A stretch of 64,000 nt of DNA from Paenibacillus psychroresistens (GTDB lineage Bacteria > Bacillota > Bacilli > Paenibacillales > NBRC-103111): NCBI RefSeq assembly GCF_009728935.1, contig NZ_CP034235.1:6399501-6463500 (forward strand), given 5' to 3'. Position 1 is the first letter of the stretch, and the number at the start of each line of letters is the position of its first letter. The position numbers and the translations under genes are program-made. The notes under the pieces were generated by a model that was not told the origin of the DNA, ran no database searches, and saw only the letters and a list, made by a program, of their open reading frames with translations. Positions 31,092-39,357 of the stretch are shown piece after piece.

Positions 31092-33782
31092 TCACAAAAG
31101 TTTTTCAGCCATAAGTGCTAAAAGCCGCTCGATTTGAATTGGTTTCGAAATGTAATCGGATGCCCCCGCTTTAATACATAAATCACGATCCGTGTTCATG
31201 GCATTTGCCGTCAATGCAATAATCGGAATCTCTTCAAATTGAGGCTGTGTACGCAATAACCTTATTGTTTCATAACCATCCATTTCAGGCATCATGATAT
31301 CCATTAAAATGATATCGAAATCTGTCTGCTGCTGCGTAATCTCCAGTGCTTGACGACCATTTTCCGCAAATGTGATCTTCATGCTATAGTTCTCCAAAAC
31401 ACTAGATAAAGCAAAAATATTCCTTATATCATCATCGACTAATAATATTTTCTTGCCTTTAAATTGATTGTCCTGAAAGGAGGTATGATTATCAATGATT
31501 TCGCCTTCTATATCACTTAAACTAAGATTAGATATGGCAGTTTCCCAATGTGGTGATCGGGCTGGCACTATTTCGACACCCTCCACATATTGCTCAGGTA
31601 AGAAAAGTGTAAATATGCTGCCTTGACCTTTTTCACTGCTTATTTCTATTTTGCCGCCTAGAAGTCGGGCAAGCTCTCTACTAATGGATAATCCTAGGCC
31701 TGTTCCACCATATTTACGACTGGTTGTGCCATTTTCCTGTTTAAAAGCCTCGAAAATCATTTGACGTTTCTCTTCCGGAATACCAATTCCTGTATCCGTA
31801 ACCGCAAATGTAATATAGGGATCGGCTTGCGAAATATGTAAACCAACCTGCCCTTTTTCCGTGAATTTAAAGGCATTCGACAATAGATTGTTCAAAATTT
31901 GTTCAACGCGATAACTATCTGTAAACAAGGCTTGTGGAACAACTTTATCCAGATAAACATTGTAAGCAATGTTCTTCTTTTTGGCTACTAATGAGAATCT
32001 GCGAAGCATATCTTCTTGCAATACACTTAACTGCATAAGCTCTGGCGCAATCTCTATTTTACCCGCTTCTACCTTCGACAAGTCTAGGATTTCATCAATT
32101 AACCGCATTAAATCAGAACCAGAAGAATGTACCGTACTAGCGAACTCAATTTGTTTAGGCGTCATATTACCTTCTTTATTCTCCGCCAACAGCTGAGACA
32201 GAATCAACATACTATTCAATGGTGTCCGTAATTCATGCGACATATTCGCCAAAAACTCAGACTTATAATTAGAGGATGTGGACAATTGGATGGTTTGCTG
32301 CTCTAGAATTGATTTCGTTTTCTCGATTTGTTTATTAATTTGCTCGGTTTGTTCGATTTGAGCTTCAAGTAGTTTATTAGAATCCCTAAGCTCATTTTGT
32401 TGCAGCAACAATTCTTCTGATTGAGCTTGCAGCTCTTCTGTCAGCTCTTGCGAAATTCGCAATAATTCCTCAACCCGTGTTCTACCTTGAATACTGATTA
32501 AGCTGATACTTAATGCGTTGGACAATTGATCCAATAATGTCATCTGTAAAGGTGTAAATTCGTAGAGCGTCGCCATTTCAATCACAGCAATCAATTTACC
32601 TTCAAAAAGCACGGGATAAATGAGCAGACTTGATGGCTTCAAACTGCCCAGACTGGATTTAACCTGAATATAGTTTTCCGGAATTTCTTTGAGCACCAAG
32701 ATCTTTGCGTCAAGTGCACATTGCCCGACTAGACCCTCACCATATTGAATGGTTAGGGGCAGAGCTTCCATTTGTTTATAAGCGTATACTCCTCGCAGGT
32801 TGAGCACCATCTCATAACCAATAACTTCATTGAGATAGAACGCACCGCATGTCATCCCTACCATATCCGCAATTTCGCTCATGAAAATCTGAGATACTGC
32901 TTTTTGATCCTTTGCACTTTGGAATAAAGTCGTCATGTGAGCGACATTCGTTTTTAGCCAAGTCTGTTCATCCTTATTGCGATTGTATTCAAGCTCTAGC
33001 TGCCGTTTTTTCTCGATTTCATCGGCCATTGAATTAAAGGCTGTAGAAACCTCGCCAATTTCATCTCTGGATATGATCTGAATGCGAGAAGCGACATCAA
33101 ACTCTCCTCGTGAGAAATTAGCTAAAACCCTAAGAACTCGATTTAAGCCATTGGAGATGCTGCTAATAATCCATATCATGATCCCTAACCCCAATAATAA
33201 TCCACAACCGAGTAAAATTTTCAAAAATTGAATGGCTACTTGGTTCATATCAGATGATTTATTGTAGGAAGCGGCTACTTGCTCTTCTTGAAATTTAACC
33301 AATTCGTCTAAATTGGCATTTAAATCAAGTTGAATCGCCACTCCAAAATTCTTCCGATAGGCTGCGGCTTGTTCATATTGGTTGTTGGCTGAATATTTAT
33401 ATATATTATCTTTATATTCTAGATATTTGGTACCACTCTCAATAAGCTCTTGCATTAATTTATTCTCTGCAGCATCCGGAGATGTTTTATAGATTTCAGC
33501 AAAATCTTTACCTGCAGCATCTAGAGCTGTATTAGTCGTTTTCATTTCTTTAGCTTTATCCAATCCAGGTTCGTTAAGAATTATATTCAATAAACCGCGA
33601 GATGCAGTCGATACATTACCTCTAATAGCATAGGCCAAGCTTACTTTTGCATATCGATTAAGATAGATTTCGTCCATTGCCCCATTCAAATGGTATAAAC
33701 GATTAATTCCAATCCCTGCTAAGGCACTCATTAATATTAGCATGGTACCAAACCCTATTAATAGCTTCGATCTAATCTTCAT
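31092..33782 (-). CDS. Membrane hybrid histidine kinase 4HB-HAMP-GAF-HK-REC
   Basis: An 896-residue kinase. TM1 is at ~7-27, followed by a helical extracytoplasmic domain like the chemoreceptor four-helix bundle (~28-185), TM2 (~187-208, LKILLGCGLLLGLGIMIWII), HAMP (to ~265), GAF (~285-430, YGEGLVGQCALDAK) and a coiled coil. HisKA is FLANMSHELRTPLNS (His ~515), HATPase has DTGIGIP and GGTGLGL, and the C-terminal REC has LMDIMMPEMDG. All motifs are intact. It follows the REC-PP2C gene by 33 bp and precedes the REC-PAS-HK-REC gene by 12 bp. Its core matches the kinases at 17860 and 23899. Confidence 0.92.
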   Translation of the reverse strand: MKIRSKLLIGFGTMLILMSALAGIGINRLYHLNGAMDEIYLNRYAKVSLAYAIRGNVSTASRGLLNIILNEPGLDKAKEMKTTNTALDAAGKDFAEIYKTSPDAAENKLMQELIESGTKYLEYKDNIYKYSANNQYEQAAAYRKNFGVAIQLDLNANLDELVKFQEEQVAASYNKSSDMNQVAIQFLKILLGCGLLLGLGIMIWIISSISNGLNRVLRVLANFSRGEFDVASRIQIISRDEIGEVSTAFNSMADEIEKKRQLELEYNRNKDEQTWLKTNVAHMTTLFQSAKDQKAVSQIFMSEIADMVGMTCGAFYLNEVIGYEMVLNLRGVYAYKQMEALPLTIQYGEGLVGQCALDAKILVLKEIPENYIQVKSSLGSLKPSSLLIYPVLFEGKLIAVIEMATLYEFTPLQMTLLDQLSNALSISLISIQGRTRVEELLRISQELTEELQAQSEELLLQQNELRDSNKLLEAQIEQTEQINKQIEKTKSILEQQTIQLSTSSNYKSEFLANMSHELRTPLNSMLILSQLLAENKEGNMTPKQIEFASTVHSSGSDLMRLIDEILDLSKVEAGKIEIAPELMQLSVLQEDMLRRFSLVAKKKNIAYNVYLDKVVPQALFTDSYRVEQILNNLLSNAFKFTEKGQVGLHISQADPYITFAVTDTGIGIPEEKRQMIFEAFKQENGTTSRKYGGTGLGLSISRELARLLGGKIEISSEKGQGSIFTLFLPEQYVEGVEIVPARSPHWETAISNLSLSDIEGEIIDNHTSFQDNQFKGKKILLVDDDIRNIFALSSVLENYSMKITFAENGRQALEITQQQTDFDIILMDIMMPEMDGYETIRLLRTQPQFEEIPIIALTANAMNTDRDLCIKAGASDYISKPIQIERLLALMAEKLL

Positions 33783-33815
33783 TCCACGGCCCCCACACCC
33801 ATGTTAATAAACCAT

Positions 33816-34958
33816 TCATTTGGTCGAAATACGCACTAAACAGATATCATCCTCTTGAATGACTTCATTATCTCTTAAATCAAAATTAGCCGCAAGATCT
33901 GCAAATGCTAAATCTTTATAGTTTTTTAATTGAGCTGTGAATACTTCTAATTCGAGATTGCTATCTCTGTCCTCTTGCACAAATTCCATCAAACCATCCG
34001 TATAAAGCACAATTTGCAGCGATCCCGTATACTTTAATTTCCCCTTACTAATATTGATCTTTTCAAAAAAGCCTACCGCACAACTGCTTTGTTCAAGCTG
34101 AACAACTTGATCGTCCATAAAAACCAAGCCCGGCGGGTGTCCTGCATTAACATATTCGATCGTTTTCTCCTCTGTATCCAACACCAAATATATCGCCGTA
34201 AAATAATAATTAACTAGTTTATCCGGCATATTAAGTCGGTTCATATATCGATTTAATTCTGATATAACCTGCTCTGGATCGGTTATTTTCTTGATCGTGT
34301 CTTGCAAAACGGAAGAAATAAACATACAGACCAAAGAGGAAGAGATCCCATGCCCCATCATATCCAACAAAATAATTCCATAGCGATGCTCACTAATCCG
34401 ATACCAAGCGTAAAAATCACCAGCCAGCTCAAAAGAAGGCTGATAAAAAGCGTCGATTTTAACATTTTCATCATCAATCGGCTGGCTTAATACACTTCCT
34501 TGCACCTGTTTAGCTAGCTCCAGCTCCGAATTAATGTGCTTGTCTCTTTCCTTATGCCAATTCTTCTCATACTTTAACCTTAATGCCGAGCGAATCCGGG
34601 CAAGCAGCTCAATTTTATTGATTGGCTTCATTACATAATCAATTGCCCCAGCATCCAAGGCTTCCGCCATTTTATTGGAATCCCCCATTGCAGTAACGAA
34701 AACAATTGGGATATCTCGCAGATGTGATTGATCTTGAATTCGCCGACATGCCTCCACACCATCTATCGCAGGCATCATCATATCTAATAAAATCAAGTCC
34801 ACTGGCAGCTCTTGAGTATTGGACGTATCCATCTTTAAATGTATGAAGAGCTCTTGAGCAGATGAAGCCGTCAATAAGTCTTTATAGCCGGCATTTTCCA
34901 ATATTCTTACTATGATTAGCTGGTTCGTTAAATTATCATCTACAATAATGATACTCAC
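33816..34958 (-). CDS. Receiver-linked PP2C serine phosphatase (RsbU/RsbP-like)
   Basis: A 380-residue protein. The N-terminal REC (~1-125) has IIIVDDNLTN, LILLDMMMPAIDG and VMKPI. After a helical linker (~128-165) comes a SpoIIE/RsbU-type PP2C domain: AGDFYAWY, LLDMMGHGISSSL, VNAGHPPG and LYTDGLMEF, with the metal Asp residues present. Such enzymes dephosphorylate STAS proteins such as RsbV and so activate the sigma factor. The start is GTG with AAGGGG eight bases upstream. It is first in an operon with two hybrid kinases, whose phosphotransfer to this REC would link sensing to the SigB switch. No other PP2C gene is in the window. Confidence 0.92.
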   Translation of the reverse strand: MSIIIVDDNLTNQLIIVRILENAGYKDLLTASSAQELFIHLKMDTSNTQELPVDLILLDMMMPAIDGVEACRRIQDQSHLRDIPIVFVTAMGDSNKMAEALDAGAIDYVMKPINKIELLARIRSALRLKYEKNWHKERDKHINSELELAKQVQGSVLSQPIDDENVKIDAFYQPSFELAGDFYAWYRISEHRYGIILLDMMGHGISSSLVCMFISSVLQDTIKKITDPEQVISELNRYMNRLNMPDKLVNYYFTAIYLVLDTEEKTIEYVNAGHPPGLVFMDDQVVQLEQSSCAVGFFEKINISKGKLKYTGSLQIVLYTDGLMEFVQEDRDSNLELEVFTAQLKNYKDLAFADLAANFDLRDNEVIQEDDICLVRISTK

Positions 34959-35015
34959 TTTTAAGACCCCTTTTATTTTAAACGACTTGTGAAAGAGCTA
35001 CTATATTTATATCAT

Positions 35016-35045
35016 ATAATACACTTTTGAATCTGTTTTTTTCAA
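35016..35045 (-). promoter_or_regulatory. Possible SigA promoter of the PP2C / kinase operon
   Basis: Minus-strand TTGAAA (35040-35045), 18-base spacer, TATTAT (35016-35021), about 58 bp before the start. No SigB-type promoter was found here, which fits an upstream input role. Confidence 0.4.
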
Positions 35046-35065
35046 TAAAAGGATTAAATAGCAAT

Positions 35066-35096
35066 GCCGTCCTCCACTTGGAAGACGGCTGTTTTT
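35066..35096. terminator. Hairpin after the membrane-anchored protein gene
   Basis: GCCGTC-c-TCC / GGA-a-GACGGC. T-rich sequence follows on the plus strand (TGTTTTTATT); the minus strand, where the gene lies, has only a broken T-tract. Probably a terminator, orientation uncertain. Confidence 0.55.
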
Positions 35097-35102
35097 ATTA
35101 TT

Positions 35103-35723
35103 TTAGGTATTCGAATGATGGTAGTAGTGCAGTGATGTTACCTCATGGGTTTCCATATCCGTAAACAGCTTAACTAAGAATACATTTCGTTGAAATACGA
35201 TACCGTCCTCTGCAACAAAATCCGGTTCACCTAGAGCCTTTTTTAAGCTTTCTGAGTCAATTCGGAGCGATATTCCGTCAATTTTCACGGTTCCTGCTGC
35301 TACTAAAACTTCAACATAACTGACGATTCCATCACTAAATCCTATATTCATCTCTTCGTAAGTGTAGACTATCAATTCAGGAGTATAAGAATCTTTATCT
35401 ATTGAAATGGGTTGTCCTAATTTTTCAATTACGATTTCCACATTATCATTAAGTGAAATACCATTAACATTATTTAAGTCAAATTTTGTTTTTACAGTTT
35501 TATTAGGTTTGGATTCTTCCATAGGCTCCACCTTATCCAAATTAATCCGTTTCAGCTCTATACTTTGCATATCAGCCGAAGTAGTTGCTTGCTTAGCTTC
35601 TACTGTTGACGTCACTGCCTGAGTTGTCATCTCAAATGCAGGTGGTGAAATAGCTTTGCTTATGAATCCACCAAAAATCGTCAGACCACCAAAGAGCAGC
35701 ACAATTGGGATTACTTTGTTCAT
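35103..35723 (-). CDS. Membrane-anchored protein of unknown function
   Basis: A 206-residue protein with an uncleaved N-terminal membrane helix (KVIPIVLLFGGLTIFGGFI, ~3-21), a Thr/Ala/Glu-rich linker to ~70, and a C-terminal globular region (~73-206). That region contains two repeats of the kind NDNVEIVIEKLGQP and SESLKKALGEPD, each followed by beta strands; both end in LG-P/E-P, recalling small outer-surface beta-alpha repeats. The ATG has AGAGGG eight bases upstream. A weak SigB-type promoter is present. I recognise no enzyme motif. Confidence 0.72.
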   Translation of the reverse strand: MNKVIPIVLLFGGLTIFGGFISKAISPPAFEMTTQAVTSTVEAKQATTSADMQSIELKRINLDKVEPMEESKPNKTVKTKFDLNNVNGISLNDNVEIVIEKLGQPISIDKDSYTPELIVYTYEEMNIGFSDGIVSYVEVLVAAGTVKIDGISLRIDSESLKKALGEPDFVAEDGIVFQRNVFLVKLFTDMETHEVTSLHYYHHSNT

Positions 35724-35820
35724 ATGGGACACCCTCTTCCTATATAAAATTGCATCTCGAAAGACGTAAAATTTACCTTACTTTTTGGAATTAATAACCA
35801 TAGTGCTTGTTGCTTCTATA

Positions 35821-35845
35821 TAAACCGATTGTCGAAAATTGAAAC
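35821..35845 (-). promoter_or_regulatory. Weak SigB-type promoter candidate
   Basis: Minus-strand GTTTCA (35840-35845), 13-base spacer, GGTTTA (35821-35826), two mismatches in the -10. About 95 bp before the membrane-anchored protein gene. Confidence 0.4.
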
Positions 35846-35873
35846 ATATTCACACAAAAATTTAATAAAAACC

Positions 35874-35909
35874 AAAAAACTCGCAGCCTCTTAGAGGCAG
35901 CGAGTTTTC
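35874..35909. terminator. Terminator after the DUF1861 gene
   Basis: AAACTCGC-a-GCCTC / GAGGC-a-GCGAGTTT with a TTA loop; T-rich on both sides, so it may act in both directions. Confidence 0.9.
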
Positions 35910-35924
35910 ATAATGTTTTGGCAC

Positions 35925-36890
35925 CTACTGTGCTTCATATTCAAGGAATGGATCTGGAAGCTCAATTCGGTATGCCTCTGCATCACTCACACCTACGGAA
36001 AGCTCAACTCTCCCGTGTTCCTTGCGAATTAAGCCCCCGCTAAAAATAACATCCTCGAGATCAGGCCTCTTCTCCGGCCCTTCTGGAAAATCGTCCCTGA
36101 CCGCAATGATTTTGAGCGGAGAGCGCTCCATTGTATACGGATTCAAGCCAAAAACCATCGAGTAGTAATGTTTGTTTTTCTGATCATCAAAACAGGCAAT
36201 ATGTCCGAGCACGCCCACCCAGCCATTCTTCAACAAGTGAACCTCATTAGCTCCCCCCCACTCTTCCGGGACGAATTGATCCTGAAGAAGCTCTGCATCA
36301 AGAAAGGTAGCCTCATTTAAATCCGCTAAGGATGGAATAATCGTAAATCCGATTTGTCCTCTGCCACCCTTCTTCCCTTGAGGACGAGTGAAAACACCCA
36401 CCCTACCATCTTGTAATTCTATCATCCGAATATCCTTCATCGTGCCAGGTCCTGAAGCAAAGTGACACAACGAATCAATGTTAATTCCACGGTAAAACTG
36501 GGTTACCCAAGAAATAATCATATTAGGATTATCTGCAGCCGTAATGATCTCTACTCCACCAAAAATAAGCTCTCCGTGCACATGGGTCATGAACGGATCC
36601 TGCAAATTATAAGTATGCGTATGCTCACGCGGAGACCAAATATCATCCGTACATGAGAAAAAGAAAACTTGTGAGAATTCACTGTGCCTTTCCTCAACTC
36701 TTCCCACGACAACTGGATGGCCCTCATCTATAAAAGGAGCGGTAATGTTGTAGACATCTCTACCGCCAACACCAGAAAATTCGACCTTATCCACCTTTTT
36801 AAAACGCTCTAATTGTTGAAATTCTTGTAACAATTCTGCACATGTCTTGACGCTTAATTGGTTAAAAGTCAATCGAATCACCCTATCCAT
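35925..36890 (-). CDS. DUF1861 protein, GH130-like five-bladed propeller
   Basis: A 321-residue protein matching the DUF1861 family, which is related to glycoside hydrolase family 130 (beta-mannoside phosphorylases and hydrolases). Visible family stretches are EFSGVGGRDVYNITAPF near 38-54, EERHSEFSQVFFFS near 66, WSPREHTHTYNLQDPF near 85-100, GPGTMKDIRM near 147, and GGANEVHLLKNGW near 215. There is no signal peptide. The ATG at 36890 has no strong ribosome binding site; a TTG at 36874, six bases after AGGGTG, is an alternative. It is divergent from the GT4-glycosidase-ManC operon and is likely to act on the same mannose-containing product. Confidence 0.78.
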   Translation of the reverse strand: MDRVIRLTFNQLSVKTCAELLQEFQQLERFKKVDKVEFSGVGGRDVYNITAPFIDEGHPVVVGRVEERHSEFSQVFFFSCTDDIWSPREHTHTYNLQDPFMTHVHGELIFGGVEIITAADNPNMIISWVTQFYRGINIDSLCHFASGPGTMKDIRMIELQDGRVGVFTRPQGKKGGRGQIGFTIIPSLADLNEATFLDAELLQDQFVPEEWGGANEVHLLKNGWVGVLGHIACFDDQKNKHYYSMVFGLNPYTMERSPLKIIAVRDDFPEGPEKRPDLEDVIFSGGLIRKEHGRVELSVGVSDAEAYRIELPDPFLEYEAQ

Positions 36891-36981
36891 CTTGTAATAA
36901 AAGCTACTTTACCACAGTATACTTATACTTTACCAATCAAGTTGTAAGTTTGCCTGATTTATAACCATTGCTGGCCTAACT

Positions 36982-37007
36982 GATTCAAATGTGAAAAAAA
37001 TGGGTAA
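36982..37007 (+). promoter_or_regulatory. SigB-type promoter of the GT4-glycosidase-manC operon
   Basis: GATTCA (36982-36987), 14-base spacer, GGGTAA (37002-37007), 60 bp before the GT4 start. The -35 has one mismatch from GTTTCA. Confidence 0.65.
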
Positions 37008-37066
37008 CTATCGTTTACAAGGTTCTCGTTATTTGGAAACAAAAATATCCATTAGGAGGTTATGTA

Positions 37067-38254
37067 ATGAATGAACAAAACAACAAAAGGAACGTAGTTT
37101 TCCTGGGCACAAGCCTACCAAGAGAATGTGGTATCGCTACTTTCACACAAGATTTGATTGATCAGTTTGCCCATATAAAGGACTTTAATTCTCCAAAAGT
37201 GATTGCTATCAACAATAATGGAAAGTCATACGCATATGATTCTCAGGTGATTATGCAAATCGATCAACAGCAACGAGTTAGATATGCCCAAGTCGCTGAA
37301 GAGCTGAATCGTTCCAACGCAGATCTGCTAATCATTCAGCATGAATTTGGGATTTATGGTGGCGAAAGCGGCGAATATTTATTAGATCTAGTCGATAGGC
37401 TTAATATCCCGTTTATGGTCGTTTTTCATACAGTGCTAAGTCAACCAAGCCCCAAACAACGTTTCATTATGCATAGGCTTGGCGAATCCAGTGAAAAGGT
37501 TATTACGATGGCCCAAAACACCGTCCATAACTTGATACAAATTTATGATGTCCCACTTGAGAAAATTGAGGTTGTTCATCATGGTGTTCCTTCTGTAAAC
37601 ACGGAATCTAGAGCTAATCTCAAGGAACATTACGGGTTTACGGATCGTAAGATTATTTCAACCTTTGGTTTCTTGAGTCCAGGAAAAGGGATTGAATATG
37701 GAATTGAAGCGATCAAAGGTGTTGTCGAAACTCATCCTGAAGCTTTGTATATTATTTGGGGTAAAACCCACCCCGTAGTAAAAGAGGAAACAGGCGAAGT
37801 TTATCGGCAGCAATTAAAGGACTTGATTCATTCGCTCGATCTAGACAACAATGTCAAATTTGTTGATAAATTATTAACACAAGAGGAAGTCATTCAATCC
37901 CTAGTTATGTCAGATATTTATATGACTCCCTATCTAGGTAAGGACCAAGCAGTGAGCGGCACCTTGGCTTATGGCGTTGGTTATGGTCGTGTAATCGTTT
38001 CTACACCTTATCGATATGCAGAAGAAATGCTCGCAGATGGAAGAGGTTATCTCGCGAAATTTCGCGACTCTGCTTCCTTGCAAGCCTGTATCCTTGACTT
38101 ATTAGACAATCCCCTTAAGAAAAAAGAAATGGAAGCTCGTACCCTAGCTTTAGGCAAAACCATGATGTGGAGTGAAATCGCTAAGCGATACGCCATGTTG
38201 GTTCGCGGTACATTAGATGCAAAATACCTATCCCTTAGAAGGAGTGCGATTTAA
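37067..38254 (+). CDS. Family 4 glycosyltransferase
   Basis: A 395-residue GT-B fold glycosyltransferase of the GT4 type. The N-terminal domain begins VVFLGTSLPRECGIATFTQDL; the Rossmann second domain has ISTFGFLSPGKGIEYGIEAI (~198-217) and the donor-binding region DIYMTPYLGKDQAVSGTLAYGVGYGRVIVSTPY (~282-314). It is soluble. AGGAGG precedes the ATG by seven bases. The next gene overlaps the stop (TAATG). With ManC two genes on, GDP-mannose is the most likely donor, but donor and acceptor are inferred. A SigB-type promoter lies upstream. Confidence 0.87.
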   Translation: MNEQNNKRNVVFLGTSLPRECGIATFTQDLIDQFAHIKDFNSPKVIAINNNGKSYAYDSQVIMQIDQQQRVRYAQVAEELNRSNADLLIIQHEFGIYGGESGEYLLDLVDRLNIPFMVVFHTVLSQPSPKQRFIMHRLGESSEKVITMAQNTVHNLIQIYDVPLEKIEVVHHGVPSVNTESRANLKEHYGFTDRKIISTFGFLSPGKGIEYGIEAIKGVVETHPEALYIIWGKTHPVVKEETGEVYRQQLKDLIHSLDLDNNVKFVDKLLTQEEVIQSLVMSDIYMTPYLGKDQAVSGTLAYGVGYGRVIVSTPYRYAEEMLADGRGYLAKFRDSASLQACILDLLDNPLKKKEMEARTLALGKTMMWSEIAKRYAMLVRGTLDAKYLSLRRSAI

Positions 38255-39357
38255 TGGCTGTTCAACTTATCCATTCTCTACAAACTGATTATTTACGTAG
38301 ATTGACCGATGATACGGGTATATTCCAGCACACTAAATTTGGTATTCCCGATCGTACTAAAGGATATACTACGGATGATAACGCCCGTGCCTTAATAGCA
38401 GCAATACTGCTGCATAAAAGCAAACAGGATATTGTTTCCTTAGATTTGATCCATACCTACCTTTCTTTTGTCCATCATTCACAAAATGCAGATGGCTCAT
38501 TCCGTAATTTCATGGATTATAATCGCATTTTTAATGAGGAGCGCGGCTCTGATGATTGCCAAGGGCGCACACTGTGGGCACTTGGATTTGCACTTTCCGA
38601 AGCAAGCGTACCGGATAACCTCCAGAATACATGCAGGTATATGATCAATCAAGCGCTCCCTCACATCCAAGCTTTGAATTCTCCTCGTGCAATGGCTTAC
38701 GCAATTGTTGGCTTATGTTATATGTTGGAAACGCCTGATTCATTGAATTATAGCTTTCCTTATGTTTATGAAGAAAAATCAAGTGAAGCCACAAATTTCC
38801 TCCCAAGAGCTGCGCTGATGAATTTAGTAGATGAGCTTGCATCTCGACTTCATAGGCAGTACAGCATTGTTAAAGGTGTTAACTGGCATTGGTTTGAAGA
38901 TAGCATTACTTATGGCAATGCGATGCTTCCTTGGGCGTTATTCAAAGCGGCTAGCTTAACTGGACGCACAGATTTCAAAGAAACGGCAAAAGAAAGCTTC
39001 GACTTCCTAGTTTCTAAGACCTTTTCCACTGAGGGCTACTTTAAGCCAATTGGCAGCAATGGCTGGCTATTGCGTAATGGAGAAGCTGCCTTATTCGATG
39101 AGCAGCCTATTGAAGCTTGTGAGACTTTGCTAGCCTGTCGAGACGCATATGAAGTTATGGGCGATCCAAAATATTTGTATTTAGCTAATCTTTGTTATGA
39201 CTGGTATTTGGGCCGCAATTCCTTGCATGTATCCTTAATTGATCTCCAATCGGGTGGATGCTACGATGGCATTCATTCAACAGGTTTGAATTTAAATCAG
39301 GGCTCAGAAAGCATCATATCCTATTCTATAACACAGTTGGTGATGAATAATGAATAA
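38254..39357 (+). CDS. Six-hairpin (alpha/alpha)6 glycosidase-like protein
   Basis: A 367-residue soluble protein with repeated helical hairpins typical of (alpha/alpha)6-barrel glycosidases and epimerases. Recurrent segments are TKGYTTDDNARALIAAILLH (~35-54), FRNFMDYNRIFNEERGSDDCQGRTLWALGFAL (~82-113) and NWHWFEDSITYGNAMLPWALFKAA (~210-233). The acidic TTDDNAR and SDDCQGR motifs would be suited to catalysis. AAGGAG lies nine bases before the ATG. It overlaps the GT4 gene before it and ManC after it, so all three are co-translated. Homologues are often placed beside or fused to such a GT4. The exact substrate is unknown. Confidence 0.78.
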   Translation: MAVQLIHSLQTDYLRRLTDDTGIFQHTKFGIPDRTKGYTTDDNARALIAAILLHKSKQDIVSLDLIHTYLSFVHHSQNADGSFRNFMDYNRIFNEERGSDDCQGRTLWALGFALSEASVPDNLQNTCRYMINQALPHIQALNSPRAMAYAIVGLCYMLETPDSLNYSFPYVYEEKSSEATNFLPRAALMNLVDELASRLHRQYSIVKGVNWHWFEDSITYGNAMLPWALFKAASLTGRTDFKETAKESFDFLVSKTFSTEGYFKPIGSNGWLLRNGEAALFDEQPIEACETLLACRDAYEVMGDPKYLYLANLCYDWYLGRNSLHVSLIDLQSGGCYDGIHSTGLNLNQGSESIISYSITQLVMNNE

